Position numbers and translations under genes: made by a program. A stretch of 64,000 bases of DNA from Lithospermum erythrorhizon (taxonomy: Eukaryota; Streptophyta; Magnoliopsida; Boraginales; Boraginaceae), in assembly GCA_019722365.1 (NCBI GenBank), contig JADFUC010000840.1:80390-144389 (forward strand), read 5' to 3'. Shown piece after piece: positions 1-13,119 of the stretch; within the stretch, counting starts at the first letter, position 1; each line of letters opens with the position of its first letter. Under the pieces are notes generated by a model that saw only the letters and a program-made list of their open reading frames with translations, was not told where the DNA came from and did no database searches.

Positions 1-1519
1 TAATTCACATCCCCGACCCTGGCTCCTCACCTTAGGCTTTCTCTATAATCCACTAGATGGTGCTTCTTCAAATGTTGGTGAAGCCCAAAACTAACTTACA
101 ACCCTTAGCTCCTTGCTAAGAAACCCAAGATGCAAACCCAGATTTCAACTCTAAGACACCACTAACCTGCTGAATCACCCTAGGATTTCACTCCTATCAA
201 GTCGGAGACGCAACCCACCTCGAGCACTCTATGTGCTATTGCTTGAGCACTAGCCTCAACACTACGACAACTTCCCCGATTCATAGCCTCGAAGCAGTTT
301 CACAACACCTCAAACCTTCAAGTCTCTAAATGAAGAACAAATCCTAATCTCTAATTTGACATCTCTTTTTATGTAACAGAGATTGTTGTTTTATCCCAAT
401 TTAAATGCTCTCAATGAGTTACAATAGGATTACAAATTTAAGAACATTTATAACTCCTCATCGAAAGTACATATGAAATTGAAGTCATGGAACTCCTTGT
501 CGAGTGAGCATGACAAGATTCAACTCCTGGCCTGAGCATTTCATCAACCACCTCAATGCCTTTTGTTTCCCATTTTTCATTTCAAAGTATAGAAGGCACA
601 AAACCAAACACACTCTCTTTTGATAATCAAGATTAAAGCTCAAGCATGTTTGAGAGATTTGGTGTTTAAAGATGAGAAATAAAATATTTGAAATCTTATG
701 TATTTTTTAGCTCAAAAATATTTGGGAAGAGTTAAAGTGAAGATCGGGGGTTTAAATAGGTGTTAAATATTCAAACGGTCAAAATTATCAATCTGTGGGG
801 GTACTTACGTGCTGCACGGTCAAAAATTGATCCATCGAGACCCCCTATCGAGAGCATATGGTCACGATGGTCAAACTTAAAAATTCATTTCCCGCTTCGT
901 TATAACTCCGATTTTGACGATTCAAAAAGCGTTGGAAAGCTCTTTTCAAACCCTTTGATAATATGAAATCAAACCCCAATTTTAAAAATATTAAGATTTT
1001 CAAAACATTTTCTTTTGACAAACATTCTTAAAAATATTGAAACGGTTAAGTTTGTTTTGTCAAAAATAATTTGAAACATATCTCCCAAATAAGAACTTCA
1101 ATTAAGATCAAGAAAGGAAGCTAGAGTAAGATTCAAGATATAACTTTTACCTAATCTTCGGTTTGCATCCAAGACTCGTCTCTTCCAATCTTGATTCTTC
1201 GTTAGCTCTTCTTAGCAGTGCTTTTCATGCTCGGTAAATGGACGTCTTCTTCATTGTCATTCTTCACTTTGAAGCTTTGTATGGTTGATTCTTCTTCTCT
1301 ATCACCATACTCATTTTTTGGCATTGTATTCTTACCTTGAAGCTCATGACATTTCTTCATTGTCTGATACCGCCCCGTCTTTGTCTTGTTTTGATGAATA
1401 TCAACTGCTTGACAAGCACACTTTCTAACATCTTTATAGAAATAAATCACTTAAGCACACATGTTGGATAGTAAATCAATGTTTAAGTCATCATTAAAAC
1501 AAGGTGTACAGACTTGTAG
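1..1519. other. Retroelement-like flank at the window start
   Basis: No supported gene. ATAACTCCGATTTTGACGAT and GTTGGAAAGCTCTTTTCAAA near 901-947 are phrases of the kind found in plant Copia LTRs. The minus-strand ORF at 1202-1450 (82 residues, Lys/Glu-rich) has no domain I recognise. Possibly part of a reverse-oriented LTR element cut by the window edge. Confidence 0.3.
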
Positions 1520-1880
1520 TCCAACAAATTATACATATTTTCTCTTAATAAATTAAGTACTTATCAAATTCCTTAAGAAAATTTTAAGTTAAAATTCTCT
1601 ACTTATTTTTCTCCTCTTAAAAAGTCGGGGAAGTTATAAGTCCAAATTTACATACTTCTCCTTGTTGGGTTCTTATATCGTCTCACAGGTTCTAAACTAA
1701 TCGAATCGAATCCCAGGATACTCAGTTACAAAACAATAAATAAAAATTTTAAAGTATCTCCAAGAATAGTCCTTTTGACCGTGCGAACTCCTCCGTGCAT
1801 TTTGAGCGATTAAAGTGAAACCGAAATAAAAAGAGAGAAAACTTTCTTTTTCTTCTTAGGGTAGGAAGCGCGACTTTAGG

Positions 1881-1928
<48 letters not shown>

Positions 1929-2520
1929 CTTTGACTTCAAAAGGTCAAGAATGAATGAGCAAATAATTTCATGCAAGTGATGGCCTTTATATAGGGGTGG
2001 AGGAACATTCACAGAATGTAGGCCCTAAAGGAATTTGATAGAGGCATTATGGAAACCCTAATCTCATCCATAATATTTAGGAGACTAAGGGAAGCTTATG
2101 GAACCTATTTATCTACTCGATCCATATTGCCCCGGGTAAGATTCCAAATCGAGAATCTTGCCCATCGTTTCCTCTGATTTCATTTTAACCACAGGAGGTT
2201 ATAATACAATATTAGTTAGGTTCTTGTTTGTGTGTGACCTCTTGGGACGGTTCGACAAAAGCAATATATTAAGCTTAATATTAACCGATTATTGCTTTAA
2301 TATATAGATTACAGTATGGACTCTAGTAAATATCGTAACCCACAATATCGATGCGGAACCCTAATGCCGATGGTAAATCAGGAAACAATTATATATTGAA
2401 CTTATAATCTTGAATATTTAAATCCGTTGATCAATCAAAATTGTTCAGCAGGTATTTTATGACATCTAATATCTCTTAGTTCCAACGCTCCCACTTGCCT
2501 TTGGATCACAAATGATGCCG
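1520..2520 (+). mobile_element. R1 repeat copy 1 (LTR-like, about 1 kb)
   Basis: It shares long collinear blocks with 14700-15778 and 28225-29095. Examples are GATTCTTTGACTTCAAAAGG..TCAAGAATGAATGAGC, ATATTTAGGAG..CTAAGGGAAG, and the end block AATCAAAATTGTTCAGCAGG. TTTATATAGGGG at 1985 is a candidate TATA box on the + strand. An LTR of a Copia-like or LARD-like element is inferred from the tRNA-like primer-binding site after copy 2. No target duplication was recognised here. Confidence 0.55.
1883..1926. repeat. (GA)n microsatellite within R1 copy 1
   Basis: About 22 uninterrupted GA units. The same position holds only about five units in R1 copy 2 (15201) and about four in copy 3 (28528), so the tract expanded in this copy. 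Confidence 0.95.
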
Positions 2521-2914
2521 GTAAATCCTAAACAATTAATATATCTATTTTTTTAAAATACCAAACTAGACCGGACCGGTTATAATATGGTTTTCGAACC
2601 AATAAGCTATAAAATCCGGTGAAATTTAAATTTTTATCACAAAGGTCGGTCCGACCCGGTTTAATATCAAAAATCGGCGAATCGGACTGACGGATCCGAT
2701 TTTTTTCCAAATCGGTCGAACTCCTAATTATTAGTTATTTATTCAATAAATGCCTAGTATTTCTTACAGCTTTGGCAATTTGGAGAGTGCACTCCATTGG
2801 AGTATGAAATTTCCATTTACGTTCATCGGATGGCCATTCTTTCCTAAGAATAGCAATTATAAATTACAAATATATGAATTCTAATCTAATATTGTTGTAT
2901 AGGCTATGTTCGTT

Positions 2915-3103
2915 TGGATATGACTCTAATTTCGCGTAAATTCCACACGGTGGGTGGTTGAAACCTCTAAACCAGTCTGGAAATCTCATGGAATGTGCGC
3001 TCGAAATCTAAAGGGAGTAGAAAATACTTCTCCTTCAAGAGTTGAACTAGAGACCTCTTTGTTGGAGGTTTTGATCAAATACCACTAGGCTATTAAACCA
3101 GCT
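2915..3103 (-). mobile_element. tRNA-derived SINE, reverse orientation
   Basis: On the minus strand an A-box TAGCCTAGTGGT (complement of 3081-3092) is followed by a B-box GTTCAACTC (complement of 3039-3047) at tRNA-like spacing. About 100 bp of unrelated 3' body follows. No complete tRNA fold is present. Confidence 0.6.
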
Positions 3104-5384
3104 GTACCGAATACCCATTTGAAGATGAGTTACTTCAATCATGTGTTTCCCCCACTTTTTCTGTTAGCTTTTTAGCCTCTAATTTTATGAAAATTTTAAA
3201 ATAAATTATAGTAGTTTTTTATATTTACGGGAATTAATAAATATAAACTTCGCTTTGTTTATTTGGAAAGAAAATATATCTTCACTTTCTTCAAGTTCAT
3301 CCGTAAAATAATGAACACTCATTTATATTTATATATCTAACTATTAAACCAACTAACACTCTAGGAATCTCACTCACTACACAATATAGAAATCAAACTC
3401 TAATTAATAATATTACACATCTTCAAATGAGAAAAAAAATTAATGACTATTATTCCATCCCTAGTTAACACTTTCTTCAAACACCACACTTACAAATAGG
3501 GGGCCAGGGGTAAAATAGTAATTATACTCCTCTATTTTACTCCTAAAATACTATTTGGATGCCTATAACACCTCAGTTCCAGGTCAATTTCAACTAACCA
3601 TTACTTGAGTTTTTCATAGTATGTAAGAATTTAAACTCAAATTTAATATGTTATCTAATAATTTGGAAATTATCCATAACCAAATTCAGATCTAACTATA
3701 AACCATCTTAATATAAAGAAATCCTGTAACTCATAATGTAAACCGAACTCTAGTTAGTTAATGTTAAAAATTCTAAAATTGATTATTTGTCCCTAATTGA
3801 AACTTCATTCAAACAGTACACCTACAAATAACGTTTAGGGGTAAAATAGTCATTTCAATACTTTTTGACACTGTTTCTGTGTGAATGTTAAAATATTTGA
3901 TTTCATAGGTCTAACGTAAAAAATTAATCCAATAGAGCATTGGAGAATGTTTCCACCGGCCATTGTATGCTCTAGTTTGTGTCCACATTAGTTCTACTCT
4001 TGTACTAATAAAGTACTCTCATTTAACATTTAATATTCCTCAATCCAGCAGATTGTCAGTTTTTTGTGATATTTGTAGAACTTTATTTGTAAATATTTTT
4101 TGTTTGTATTATATAATACTTCATGAAAACTATATCGATAGAAAATCGTTTCGAACTCTTCCGAATTTGATATATTTTTATAAAATATTATATAACACAA
4201 ATAAATATATTTAAGGTCAAAAGTTTGAAAGTTACAATTATAAAAAAAGTGGACAATCTTTGTATGATGGAGTATAAATCTAACCACTTAATTCTTGAAT
4301 TTGATATCTCGTTCTTTGTTTACACCTGTGTCGTACTCATAGGACTATCTCCAATAGAGGAACATCCAAAAATTAATAACCCTCTACCACATCAGTTTTT
4401 CTCTCACCATCTTATCAATTATTTCTACTATCTTTTAATACTCGGAGTTCACGGTAGAGAAGTATCTCAAAAAACCATTCATTTTCTTTTTCATCCATAT
4501 CAATCACATATCCCACCAAATTATACATATTTTCAACTAATTGATGAACCTCAACCAATTGATGAACCTCTTATATCACTTATATTCTTTAAATGGCAAA
4601 AGGTAACGACTATTATACATGTTTTTTCCTAATACTAGTTCACTCACATATAATAAAATGGACCCATTCATTCACTAGTGACCATAAATGGACACTTTTA
4701 CTACTACCACTAAAAGATCCGTTATGTTTTAGGTTTCATAGGTCATTAGTGTTATGTCTCGTTAATTAATGGGCTGCAAATTTATATAATTCAATTTAGG
4801 TTTAACTATTGAAAACTCCAAGAACAATCCGAAAACATCTTAATATGCTAGAATATAAACTAAGAGCTGTAGAGTTTAGCAAATAGCCTAGTGGGAAGAT
4901 CCTTGAAAATCAGAAATTCCTTGATTCCAAACAGTTGCTAATTGTAAAAAAAAAATCAAGAGCTTTAATATTCATTACCTCTAATCCATTTTAATTGTCA
5001 GTCTCATTTTTCTCTGTCAATCTTTAATATCTTTCGTTTAGTTTTTATTATTCAAATAATAAACAATGAATAATCAAATAAATTGTACTTCGTAATTATT
5101 ATCAATTTATTATATATTCCGTACAATTTGATTCGTCCCCTAAATTTACTCATGGTCCACATTTTAGATGTTGTTTGATGCGATCCGATTGATTGAAATG
5201 GTTTTCCTACCTTCCATAACCCTAGTACGGAGTATTTATTTGTTGTAATTTAACTGATCCATAAAACTCTTCTTTCCTCATCATAATTGTAGTTGAAAAT
5301 TCCAAGACAACTTATTTTGATAATCGAACTTGAAAACGCAACATTGATTTGGTCTACAGAAAGAAAACTGTCGGCGACACTAAA
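3104..5384. other. AT-rich intergenic DNA with a short duplicated phrase
   Basis: GGGGTAAAATAGTAATTATA (3507) recurs modified as GGGGTAAAATAGTCATTTCA (3838), each preceded by CACA/ACACC and TACAAATA, so two related repeat units lie about 330 bp apart. The 135-residue ORF at 4225-4632 has no motif and low-complexity composition. 4881-4930 has a weak SINE-like TAGCCTAGTGGG. Confidence 0.35.
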
Positions 5385-5580
5385 CGATGGAATCATTATT
5401 TATTAATGAGTCGTCCAAGCATTTCTTCCAGTAGTTTAGCCAATGACATACGTTAATAGAATTCGAGATCGAGTCTTGTTAGATTTAATAATGAGAACTT
5501 TGGCAGAAGTACGTCAAGCGATTCTGAGGTATAGGGCCATATTGCGTTAAGGATCAATCACTATAAAAAATTTATCCTAT
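5385..5580 (+). repeat. SINE-related fragments upstream of the 5.6-kb SINE
   Basis: TCATTATTTATTAATGAG at 5393 is the same 3' terminus as in the two nearby SINEs. It is followed by a stretch with TAGCCAATGAC and GATCGAGTC that could be A- and B-box relics. Confidence 0.35.
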
Positions 5581-5589
5581 GCAATTTTA

Positions 5590-5840
5590 ACCCCGGGGTA
5601 TAGCTGGGTGGTTAGGAAACTTTGGGTTTGTGTTTGTGTCACCTCGGCCTGCATGGTGATGAGGGGTTCGAGCCACGCTTGAGGATGTGCTCGATCTGAG
5701 AAGTTGCGATTGGTAAACGAGGAGGCTCAAATCTGTTGACCACCGAGGCATATCACGCGATTTACCTCTTCCGTGATGTGCAAGGGTTTGTAGCGGCAGA
5801 GGTCCCCACGACCAGGAAATGATCGTTTTTATTATTTATT
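5590..5840 (+). mobile_element. tRNA-derived SINE
   Basis: A-box TAGCTGGGTGG (5601-5611) and a perfect B-box GGTTCGAGCC (5665-5674) are present. A body follows with CTTCCGTGATGTG, ending in the T-rich TTTTTATTATTTATTAATGA. It is the best preserved of three neighbouring copies sharing this 3' end. Confidence 0.7.
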
Positions 5841-6158
5841 AATGAGCCTCGGATATCTTAACTGGTAAAGAATTAGAGTGTTAAGAACACTCACACCAGA
5901 TTTCCTATAAATTTTTCCTAAAAATAACTCTTTAAATCGCTTTATCAAATATAGCTACCACTTTTTAATTTTTACTCAAATTCAGATTCCCTATTTTATT
6001 TTTTAAAACACTCACATCAATTAATGTCAAGAAAAAGGAGTAAATATGAGGCACTCCCTAAAATATTTGCGAAAAAGTTTTAAGATAGGAAATCTGATAT
6101 TTTGGTATTTTTTTAATTTTTTTTCTCAATATTCTATATAAGAAAAAGGAGATGTTTT

Positions 6159-6382
6159 GAGGCATTTGAATGCTCTAAGTACCAGCACCTTCACATCTTA
6201 ATGTAGTGTGGGTTCGACTTTCATAAGAAGCAAATCTTGTATTGAAATGGTTAAAAGGAAGTTCTAGTCATCTGATCAATTGAGACATATTTCTCCATTA
6301 GCTACTTCGTGATGTCCCAAAGTAGGATCTCGAGGGAACTTTTGTATAACGATTCTACATTTTTTATCATTTATTAATGAAA
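6159..6382 (+). mobile_element. Second SINE copy with the same 3' end
   Basis: A B-box-like GGGTTCGACTT at 6210, then CTACTTCGTGATGTCCCAA, and an end ATTTATTAATGA. These parallel the SINE at 5590-5840. The A-box half is poorly recognisable. Confidence 0.5.
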
Positions 6383-8459
6383 ACTGAATTACTACTTGTA
6401 CCTTATTATGTTATTCCATAAGAAAATATGGAGTATTAATAATTTGATACTCCGTACTAAATACCCGATACCATACGGAGTAATTCAGATGATTTATATT
6501 TTCAACACATGCTGCATCAAATTGTCGGCAAGTCAAGAATAAGGTTATACCACTCCATATTTTTTTTATTCTAGTGGGTATTAAAACAAATTGATAAAGT
6601 TGCCATCTACCTCCAATTATTGTCGCAATCTTTTCATCCCTTTTCATGTTGATTGTGAATCTTTAATATTCCGTAAGTAACCCGGCAGAATTTATTACTT
6701 CTAAGTTAATCCGATTGATCACGTAATATTATTAAAGTAATAGTAAAATTTAAAGTCGAATTCTTGCTTGAAGCAAATTTTTTAAGTAACTTGATATATC
6801 TTTAATTTATTGAGTGGGTGATCAAGTTATTTGATGCCTAAATTGGTAGTTTGTTGTATAAAACATAATTCAATTTTTAGTCTCTTGCTTAATTAACCTA
6901 TAAATACCATGTCAATGTAATAATATTAATGAATTGTAATCGTTATATTTTCGATTATCCAAGTATCCGAAAAATATTTCATAAATCGTATAATACAATG
7001 TAGACTTTTCCATTGTCCTAGTAAGACCAAAAGGTTGGTTAGAATTTTAGGAGGGGGGAAATTATGTGAGAAGATTGAGAATATAGCTACGTTTGTAAAA
7101 GGGTTATTTCATAGACCATTGAACCAACAGGCCACAGAAACCTCTAAGAGTGTGTGAAGAAAAGATACGGGTGATATATTGTGCGCATTAAGTTTGTAAC
7201 AATTCTCCATGAGATTATAGCGGATCAATAACATGCATGTTAACTTTGACATTAAAGGTGGATTAGGATAAAATCCTTGAGCTATTTACGTTTTAGCATA
7301 TTTCCTTGTGTGTGATATAATAGTGATTGATGTAGGAGTTGGAGAGTAATCCTTGGTGGATTTGAATTATTAAGAATTGGAAGATGTTTTTTTTTATTTC
7401 CTGAAAATGTTGGGAGGGGGGTGCAGAGTTTGAAAAAAGAAATTGGGGTTCGGTGAGCAATTTTTTTTAAAAAAATTATTTAAATCTGAAAGAAAGAAAA
7501 AAGAAATTACTCAAAAAATAACAACAAAACTGATTCTAGATACTCTTGAAGTATTATAGAGTATTTTATAGATGTAAATTCCTTCCTAGTTTCCTTCTTA
7601 TTTATATCTTTTTATTATAGAGTATTTTATATATGTAATTTTTTTTCAATAATTTTTTTAAAAGCACTTATTTGAAAAACAGTAAAATTTACCAGGAGAA
7701 TTTTTGTTCAATTTAGTGGTATGAAAAAGAAATTTATTTTTTGAAACAAATTTTAAATCTATAAAATAATAAATATATAGATGAGAAACGGAAAAAAGGA
7801 AAATTGCCTATTTTTTAAAATTTAAGAAACACTTTGCTCTTTACCTTAGTATATAATGGAACTACTAATAAATATTAACAATGATAAAAAATAAAATTAT
7901 GACAATAATGACTAATATTGGAAAAACAACAAGTAAATATTTTATCCGTTTCAATTTACTTGATCATGAAAGTAAAAAATAATTTATAAGTGGGTCCAAT
8001 AATATTACTAATATACCCTAAAAAGTATTTTATCAAAAATACGTTAGTTGATCTTGAAGACAAAATTCGTTTATTAAGGAATAAAAATAGAAAAAATAAG
8101 ATAAAGTTACATTGAAATCATATATGATCAAGTAAAAAAGTAAATTTTTTTGCTACATGATCAAGTAAATAAAAATGAAGAATAATAAATCAAAATAAAT
8201 TAATAATAATCAATATAATTATAACAACATTAATATATAAACAATTTAAATATGACTTCATATGTATAATATAGGCATCTCCATCCCTATTTATTTTATC
8301 AATTTTTTGAATTTAGAAATATCTATAATAAAATAAATAATACACTACACCACATAGTCCAACTTTTAACCCTTTCCCTTCCTCCACCAGTCCGCACCTG
8401 TGGCAACAATTATACAAATAATTAATACAAATACACAAATGAAATGTGAAGTTGTATAA
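6383..8459. other. AT-rich intergenic DNA
   Basis: Apart from the MITE-like repeat at 7940-8180, nothing is recognised. Short ORFs such as the minus-strand one at 6411-6647 have no motif. Confidence 0.4.
7940..8180. mobile_element. MITE-like inverted repeat
   Basis: TTCAATTTACTTGATCATG near 7951 is repeated inverted as CATGATCAAGTAAATAAAAA near 8156. The pairing spans about 20 bp around the CTTGATCATG core. The interior is AT-rich and non-coding. Confidence 0.55.
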
Positions 8460-9150
8460 AACTGGGGACATAGGTAGGCGGTTAAGTCGAGCTCAGCAGG
8501 CGGTTGGAGGCTCGGAAGCGAGGCTGAAGCTCGGCTTTCGATCTATATGGAGCCGAGTTTGGTGACCTTCGGAGGCTCGATTAACCGACAAGCCCGACTA
8601 GGTATCCAGGATTATATGATTATTATTATACATTTAAATAAAAGTATAAAACTAATACTCTAATTTTTTTACGATTTGAATTTATCCTCAAGGACCAATG
8701 TGTTGTTATGGTGACCTTTTTTGTTACTCCCTCCAAACCATTTTAATGGACTTTCACATATCTAGATAAATTTTTAATCTTCAATTACTCTTTAATTATT
8801 AACAAAAAATAAAAATTAATAATATTAAAAGTATTTTAAAAACGAATCCAATGATATAAATTTTATATTTTTTAGAATAATGAATAATTAATAATTGATG
8901 GTCAAAGTTGATTTTGAAAAAAGTCAATGTGATTAAAATTGGATTGGAGAGAGTATAATCTGAATTAATGTCAATGTATAATTTATTTTTGGGAATTAAT
9001 ATTCATACATATTATTTTGTAGGCTCTATCCGCAAAATTTGAAATTTGGATCGAATAGGCTAGCTCGGAACTCGGCTCGGCTCGGTGAGCCGTGTGTTTC
9101 CGAGCCAAAAATTCTATCCGACTCGTCTCGCCTCGGTAACAACTCTGAAA
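8460..9150. mobile_element. hAT-like element split by a MITE
   Basis: GC-rich GGCTCGG and AGCTCGG clusters occur at 8495-8600 and again at 9055-9140, where CTCGGCTCGGCTCGG is read. The two clusters resemble the paired subterminal repeats of plant hAT derivatives. The MITE at 8727-8953 lies between them. The termini are not defined. Confidence 0.45.
8727..8953. mobile_element. Stowaway-like MITE
   Basis: CTCCCTCCAAACCATTTTAA at the left pairs with the inverted right end CTCTCTCCAATCCAATTTTA. TA flanks both ends (8725-8726 and 8954-8955). The 227-bp body is AT-rich. Related copies are at 40350 and, degenerate, near 10735. Confidence 0.85.
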
Positions 9151-10734
9151 TGACATGATGCACACTTTTCTTTTATTTTAGGCTAAATTTCATACAGACA
9201 TCCCCGAGCTACAAAAAATATTTGATAAAAGCTAACAGGCATTTCAAGCTTTCAAATAGAAACGGAGGTGATTTTTGTGCTAGCTTTTTGAAAAAAAAAT
9301 TTGGCATGAACTCTAGTTTAATAGATAAATTTAAAGGGAAAAAGCAGGAAGAGTATATATTACGACTTTGTAAGTCGTTTTTAAAATAACAAATACTAAA
9401 TTATATCAGTTTTTAATAATCAATTTTAATTAATCCAATAAAAAAAACATCGTCTCTTGACATATCTGACTCACTCACCCGCTTGATACCCCACCTAGGT
9501 TATATGTAAAATGTTATGTATATTACTGGAATGTTGTTTGATTAGATGTGCATAATTTTTTAATTTCTTTTGGTATTTAGTGTTTAATTGGGTGGTATTT
9601 TTTGAAGTTTGGCAAAAGCAGTGGCCAAGTGTCATCTGGGATATTCTGGCAGGTTGGTTTGACAAGCGGCTTAGCTAACGGGCATATCGATTTGGAAATA
9701 TGTTTTTGGGATTACGGGTAGGATTTGGTAATATTAGGTGAGATATTAGCAATGCAATATGGTAATGAGCTTGGGTATTCGGCGTAGAAACATATAGTAA
9801 TAACTTGGGTATTTCCCCGAACATGAAGATTGAGATATTTCCTTATATATTCACGATTAAAGATTTGTCTTGAAAAACAGTTTGTGTACATATAAAAGAG
9901 ACCTTTGTTATCTATTCAAGTTATGCGTCACGGTGAGGCATCGTCGTAAGTGTAGAAATTTGAAATTTATATTTTTGTTTTTATAGTTTTCTAAATGTAT
10001 CGTATATCATGAGTTTAAATACAAAATATTAGTGATGTAGTTTGTATAGTTTGTAAGCGTGAATGTAAGTTGCCAGAAACAAACAAGTTGTAATTATAAA
10101 TCGACCAAGGGATGTGAGTTGGTGAAAGTGAGGATCTCGTATTCGGGGAGGCGCAGGTAGAGAGTTCGTAGGTATTAGTAGGATAGAGACATTCGGGGGG
10201 CTTTCAGTATGTCTTGTTGTATCTTATAGTGAATTATTTCATGAAGGTGGAACCACTCACATTAGGTGACGTTAAATGAGCTGACCAACGATTTTAATAA
10301 CCCAATTTATACACTTATTTATTTGTTTTACTTGTCTGTCGATTTATGCTGACCAGTCGAGTGTTATTAGCCAGTTGATCCCCATGACGTTAAAGCAAAT
10401 CTATTTTCACGGATTCACGAACTTTGTTTCCTCTTCTTAATCATGTACCAATTACAGGTAAGATTAACTCATTTTAACCTTGCTAAGCAATTTGATGAAG
10501 AGCCCACTAGTTTTTGAACAACCAATTGTAGACAAATAAACCCCAACTCTTAATTGTTTAAGATTAATTTAAAGCATTAAAAATAAAGGTGAATAAGTTT
10601 TGGGGGTTATTTTGAAGATAGATCTCCATTAAAAAGAAACATAAAAAGAAGATGGCACAAGAGTTGTCAGTTGAGCTATTTGAAACTGCCCCTGAGTTTG
10701 CTTTATACCCTGGTATGATGTAGTGATGTTTGAC

Positions 10735-10965
10735 GATAAGTTAAGCCATTAAATTATAATTTAAATTGTTTTAATTGAATTTAACTACAAATTGATAAAT
10801 TTTTATCTTGATTATTATTTAATTATATTATAAATTAAAATTTTAAAAAATTAATATTATGAAAGTATTTTAAACGTTGAATTCAAATGTATAAAATTTT
10901 ATATTTTTAAAATAAGGAATAATTAATTGGTAGTCGAAATCAATTTAAAAGTTAAACTAAGAATT
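10735..10965. repeat. Degenerate relative of the 8727 MITE family
   Basis: It contains TTTTATATTTTTAAAATAAG, GGAATAATTAATTGGTAGTC and TATGAAAGTATTTTAAACG, matching the interior of the MITEs at 8727 and 40350. The terminal CTCCCTCC motif is lost on both sides. Confidence 0.5.
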
Positions 10966-11295
10966 TCCAAAAAAATTTATTCAAAATATTTTCTAATTCC
11001 AGATATTTGTATGAAATTTAGCCTTTATTTTATATTTTAGTTTGTAAGCTGTCAATTTCGACCGACAATACAGTATATCTATCATCTGTGAGATATTGCC
11101 GACTGGCATTTCAATGTCATAATCTTCAAAGTGGGCGCCACATTCGACCTGTCTACTTTAAGTGGTGGGACCTTGATTCTTCCATGGTTGTACTCAAATG
11201 TTACCTTTCGGGTCAAATGCGCACGGTTAAGACGATCCATACCTTGACTCGATAGCTTGTGAAAGAAAATCACGATAATTTAGAATTCACAAGGA

Positions 11296-11400
11296 GGTTG
11301 CTTAAAATGAATTTTCACATTACGGCTCTCGAACTTGGATTCTTTGAGGTACAATCTATTAATACCAGATTGTACCTATACCACTAGACTATGCATGTAC
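11296..11400 (-). mobile_element. tRNA-derived SINE fragment, reverse orientation
   Basis: On the minus strand TAGTCTAGTGGTATAG (complement of 11376-11391) is followed by AGTTCGAGAGCC (complement of 11323-11334), giving A- and B-box order. The spacing is tRNA-like, but paired acceptor and anticodon arms are not evident. Confidence 0.5.
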
Positions 11401-12347
11401 GACGAAATATTATCTAACAATAAAACGAAATTTCACTAAAATAAATCATATTAATCATTATTGTTGTTTCCTTAATAAACTTATTATCACTTATAAAATT
11501 TCGTTTACTTACTCATCACTTAATAGTCTAATGGTATCTCATCACTATTTTTTTAATAATCAACTTATCTCTATGTCAAGTCTTATTGGAGAAGTATTTT
11601 CTACATACTTTACAGTCTATCGAATTTTTAGGCCCTACCTTTACATATTTCAAACATCCACTCGTAAAATATTATGCCCCACTTGTTGAGATAAGACAAA
11701 ATTATCTATTGTAGACTAGGGCAACAACTATTAAATTATAATTTTCTATCTTTATAATTTGCAATTGCTATCATTGAAAAAAAATTTCGATTACTTGGCA
11801 ATTGTTAGTCTATGTAAGAACTTAAGAAATATGAATTAGAATTTTTCATAAATTGTCAAATTGAACTTTACAAACTTGTATATCAAGTATCCCCAATTAA
11901 ATTATTTATGTACTTAAATACCCAATTAAACAGTCTAAAATAAAATTTATCATGAAAAAATAATTGACTCACAATAGATCTATTTGATTGTTCTATAATA
12001 TAAAAATCAAATATTTTTATATAAGAGATACACAATAAAAAATAAAGATTGAAATATTATAACTAATGATATATGCAATTAGGCATAATTAAACTCAATC
12101 TACTTATTTTATTTTTCTTTGATTATTAAATAAGATAGGCAATGAATTACAATTCAAAAATAGAACTTTTATATATTGAAGAATTCAAGATGCAAATTAG
12201 AAAATTTAAGATGTTGATTGAAGACATTGGTGACTTAATTATGTAATGAAAGGCGATTTTACAGTCTTCATGAGGGATAGCTCATAATTGAATTAGGGGT
12301 TTTAGTTTCCCTAATGACCTCTTCGTCTAAAGAGAATTAGGTGGTGT

Positions 12348-12600
12348 TTGTTAAATTCATTAAGTACTTAAATTTAATTAATTTAGTATTTAATTTATTA
12401 AGCTTGTTTGTTAATGAATTATTTTAAGTGCTTAATAAATTAAGTACTTATCAAAATCATTAAAAAAAATTAAGTTAAAATTTCAACATTTTTAACTCTT
12501 AATCAAATAATCTACATAATTCTCCTCTTTTATTCTAACACAAAAGAAAACAACCTCTTATAACTTCTTACTTACATTCTTACCGATTTATCACGGGTTA
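12348..12600 (+). repeat. Partial R1 copy (5' portion only)
   Basis: It starts TGTTTGTTAAATTCATTAAG, like the start of R1 copy 2 at 14706. It continues through TTAAGTACTTATCAAAATC and CTCCTCTT with scattered differences, and fades out near the CTTACATTCTTACCG stretch. The body and 3' half of R1 are missing. Confidence 0.45.
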
Positions 12601-13119
12601 ATAATTTTTTATCACTTTCTATTAGGTATAATAATCGGATGTATTTATTTTTAATTTAATTCTTTGTATTTTATTCAATGTATTGTTAATATGAAGAGTC
12701 AATTATTTTTTCGTTGTTTTGTTAATTCTTTGTATTTTCAATTTAATTCTTTGTATTTTATTGATGTATTATTTATCCGGTTTATGCTGAATCAAATATA
12801 TATGATTAATCTACAGGGATCAAATCGCTAACCGGTTGTACTTGGAAATTAATTAGAATGGCGGTAGCTGTCGTATTGCGTTTTTAACAAGCGGGATATG
12901 CCACAGATTATAGAGTTCAAATGAAACCAGTAGTTATTTTCTTATTAATTGAAGAATTTGTGGCTATTATCCAATTTTAGATATGTATGTGATCGATTTA
13001 TTGAATTTTATATGGTTTTATAAATTTTAAATATTTATTTAATGATATTTAAAATTTATTTATATTCAATATTTATTTAATCAAATTATATTTATACTAC
13101 TATTTATAATCTAATTAAT

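Larger units (their letters stand above)
9151..12347. other. Intergenic DNA with a possible LTR-like segment
   Basis: CATATAAAAGAGACC at 9890 is a TATA-like string within a GC-richer block (9600-10260) that could be part of a decayed LTR. Otherwise the stretch is AT-rich, with the SINE fragment at 11296 and the MITE relic at 10735. No gene is supported. Confidence 0.3.

Noticed and set aside
4225..4632. 135-residue ORF on the + strand
   Set aside because: No recognisable domain, composition like translated AT-rich DNA, a duplicated TTGATGAACCTC phrase inside, and no splice or promoter context.
5590..5675. Possible tRNA gene on the basis of good A- and B-boxes
   Set aside because: No paired acceptor or anticodon arms, and the sequence continues into a SINE body with a shared 3' end; the same applies to 2915-3103, 11296-11400, 33722-33836 and 41183-41300.
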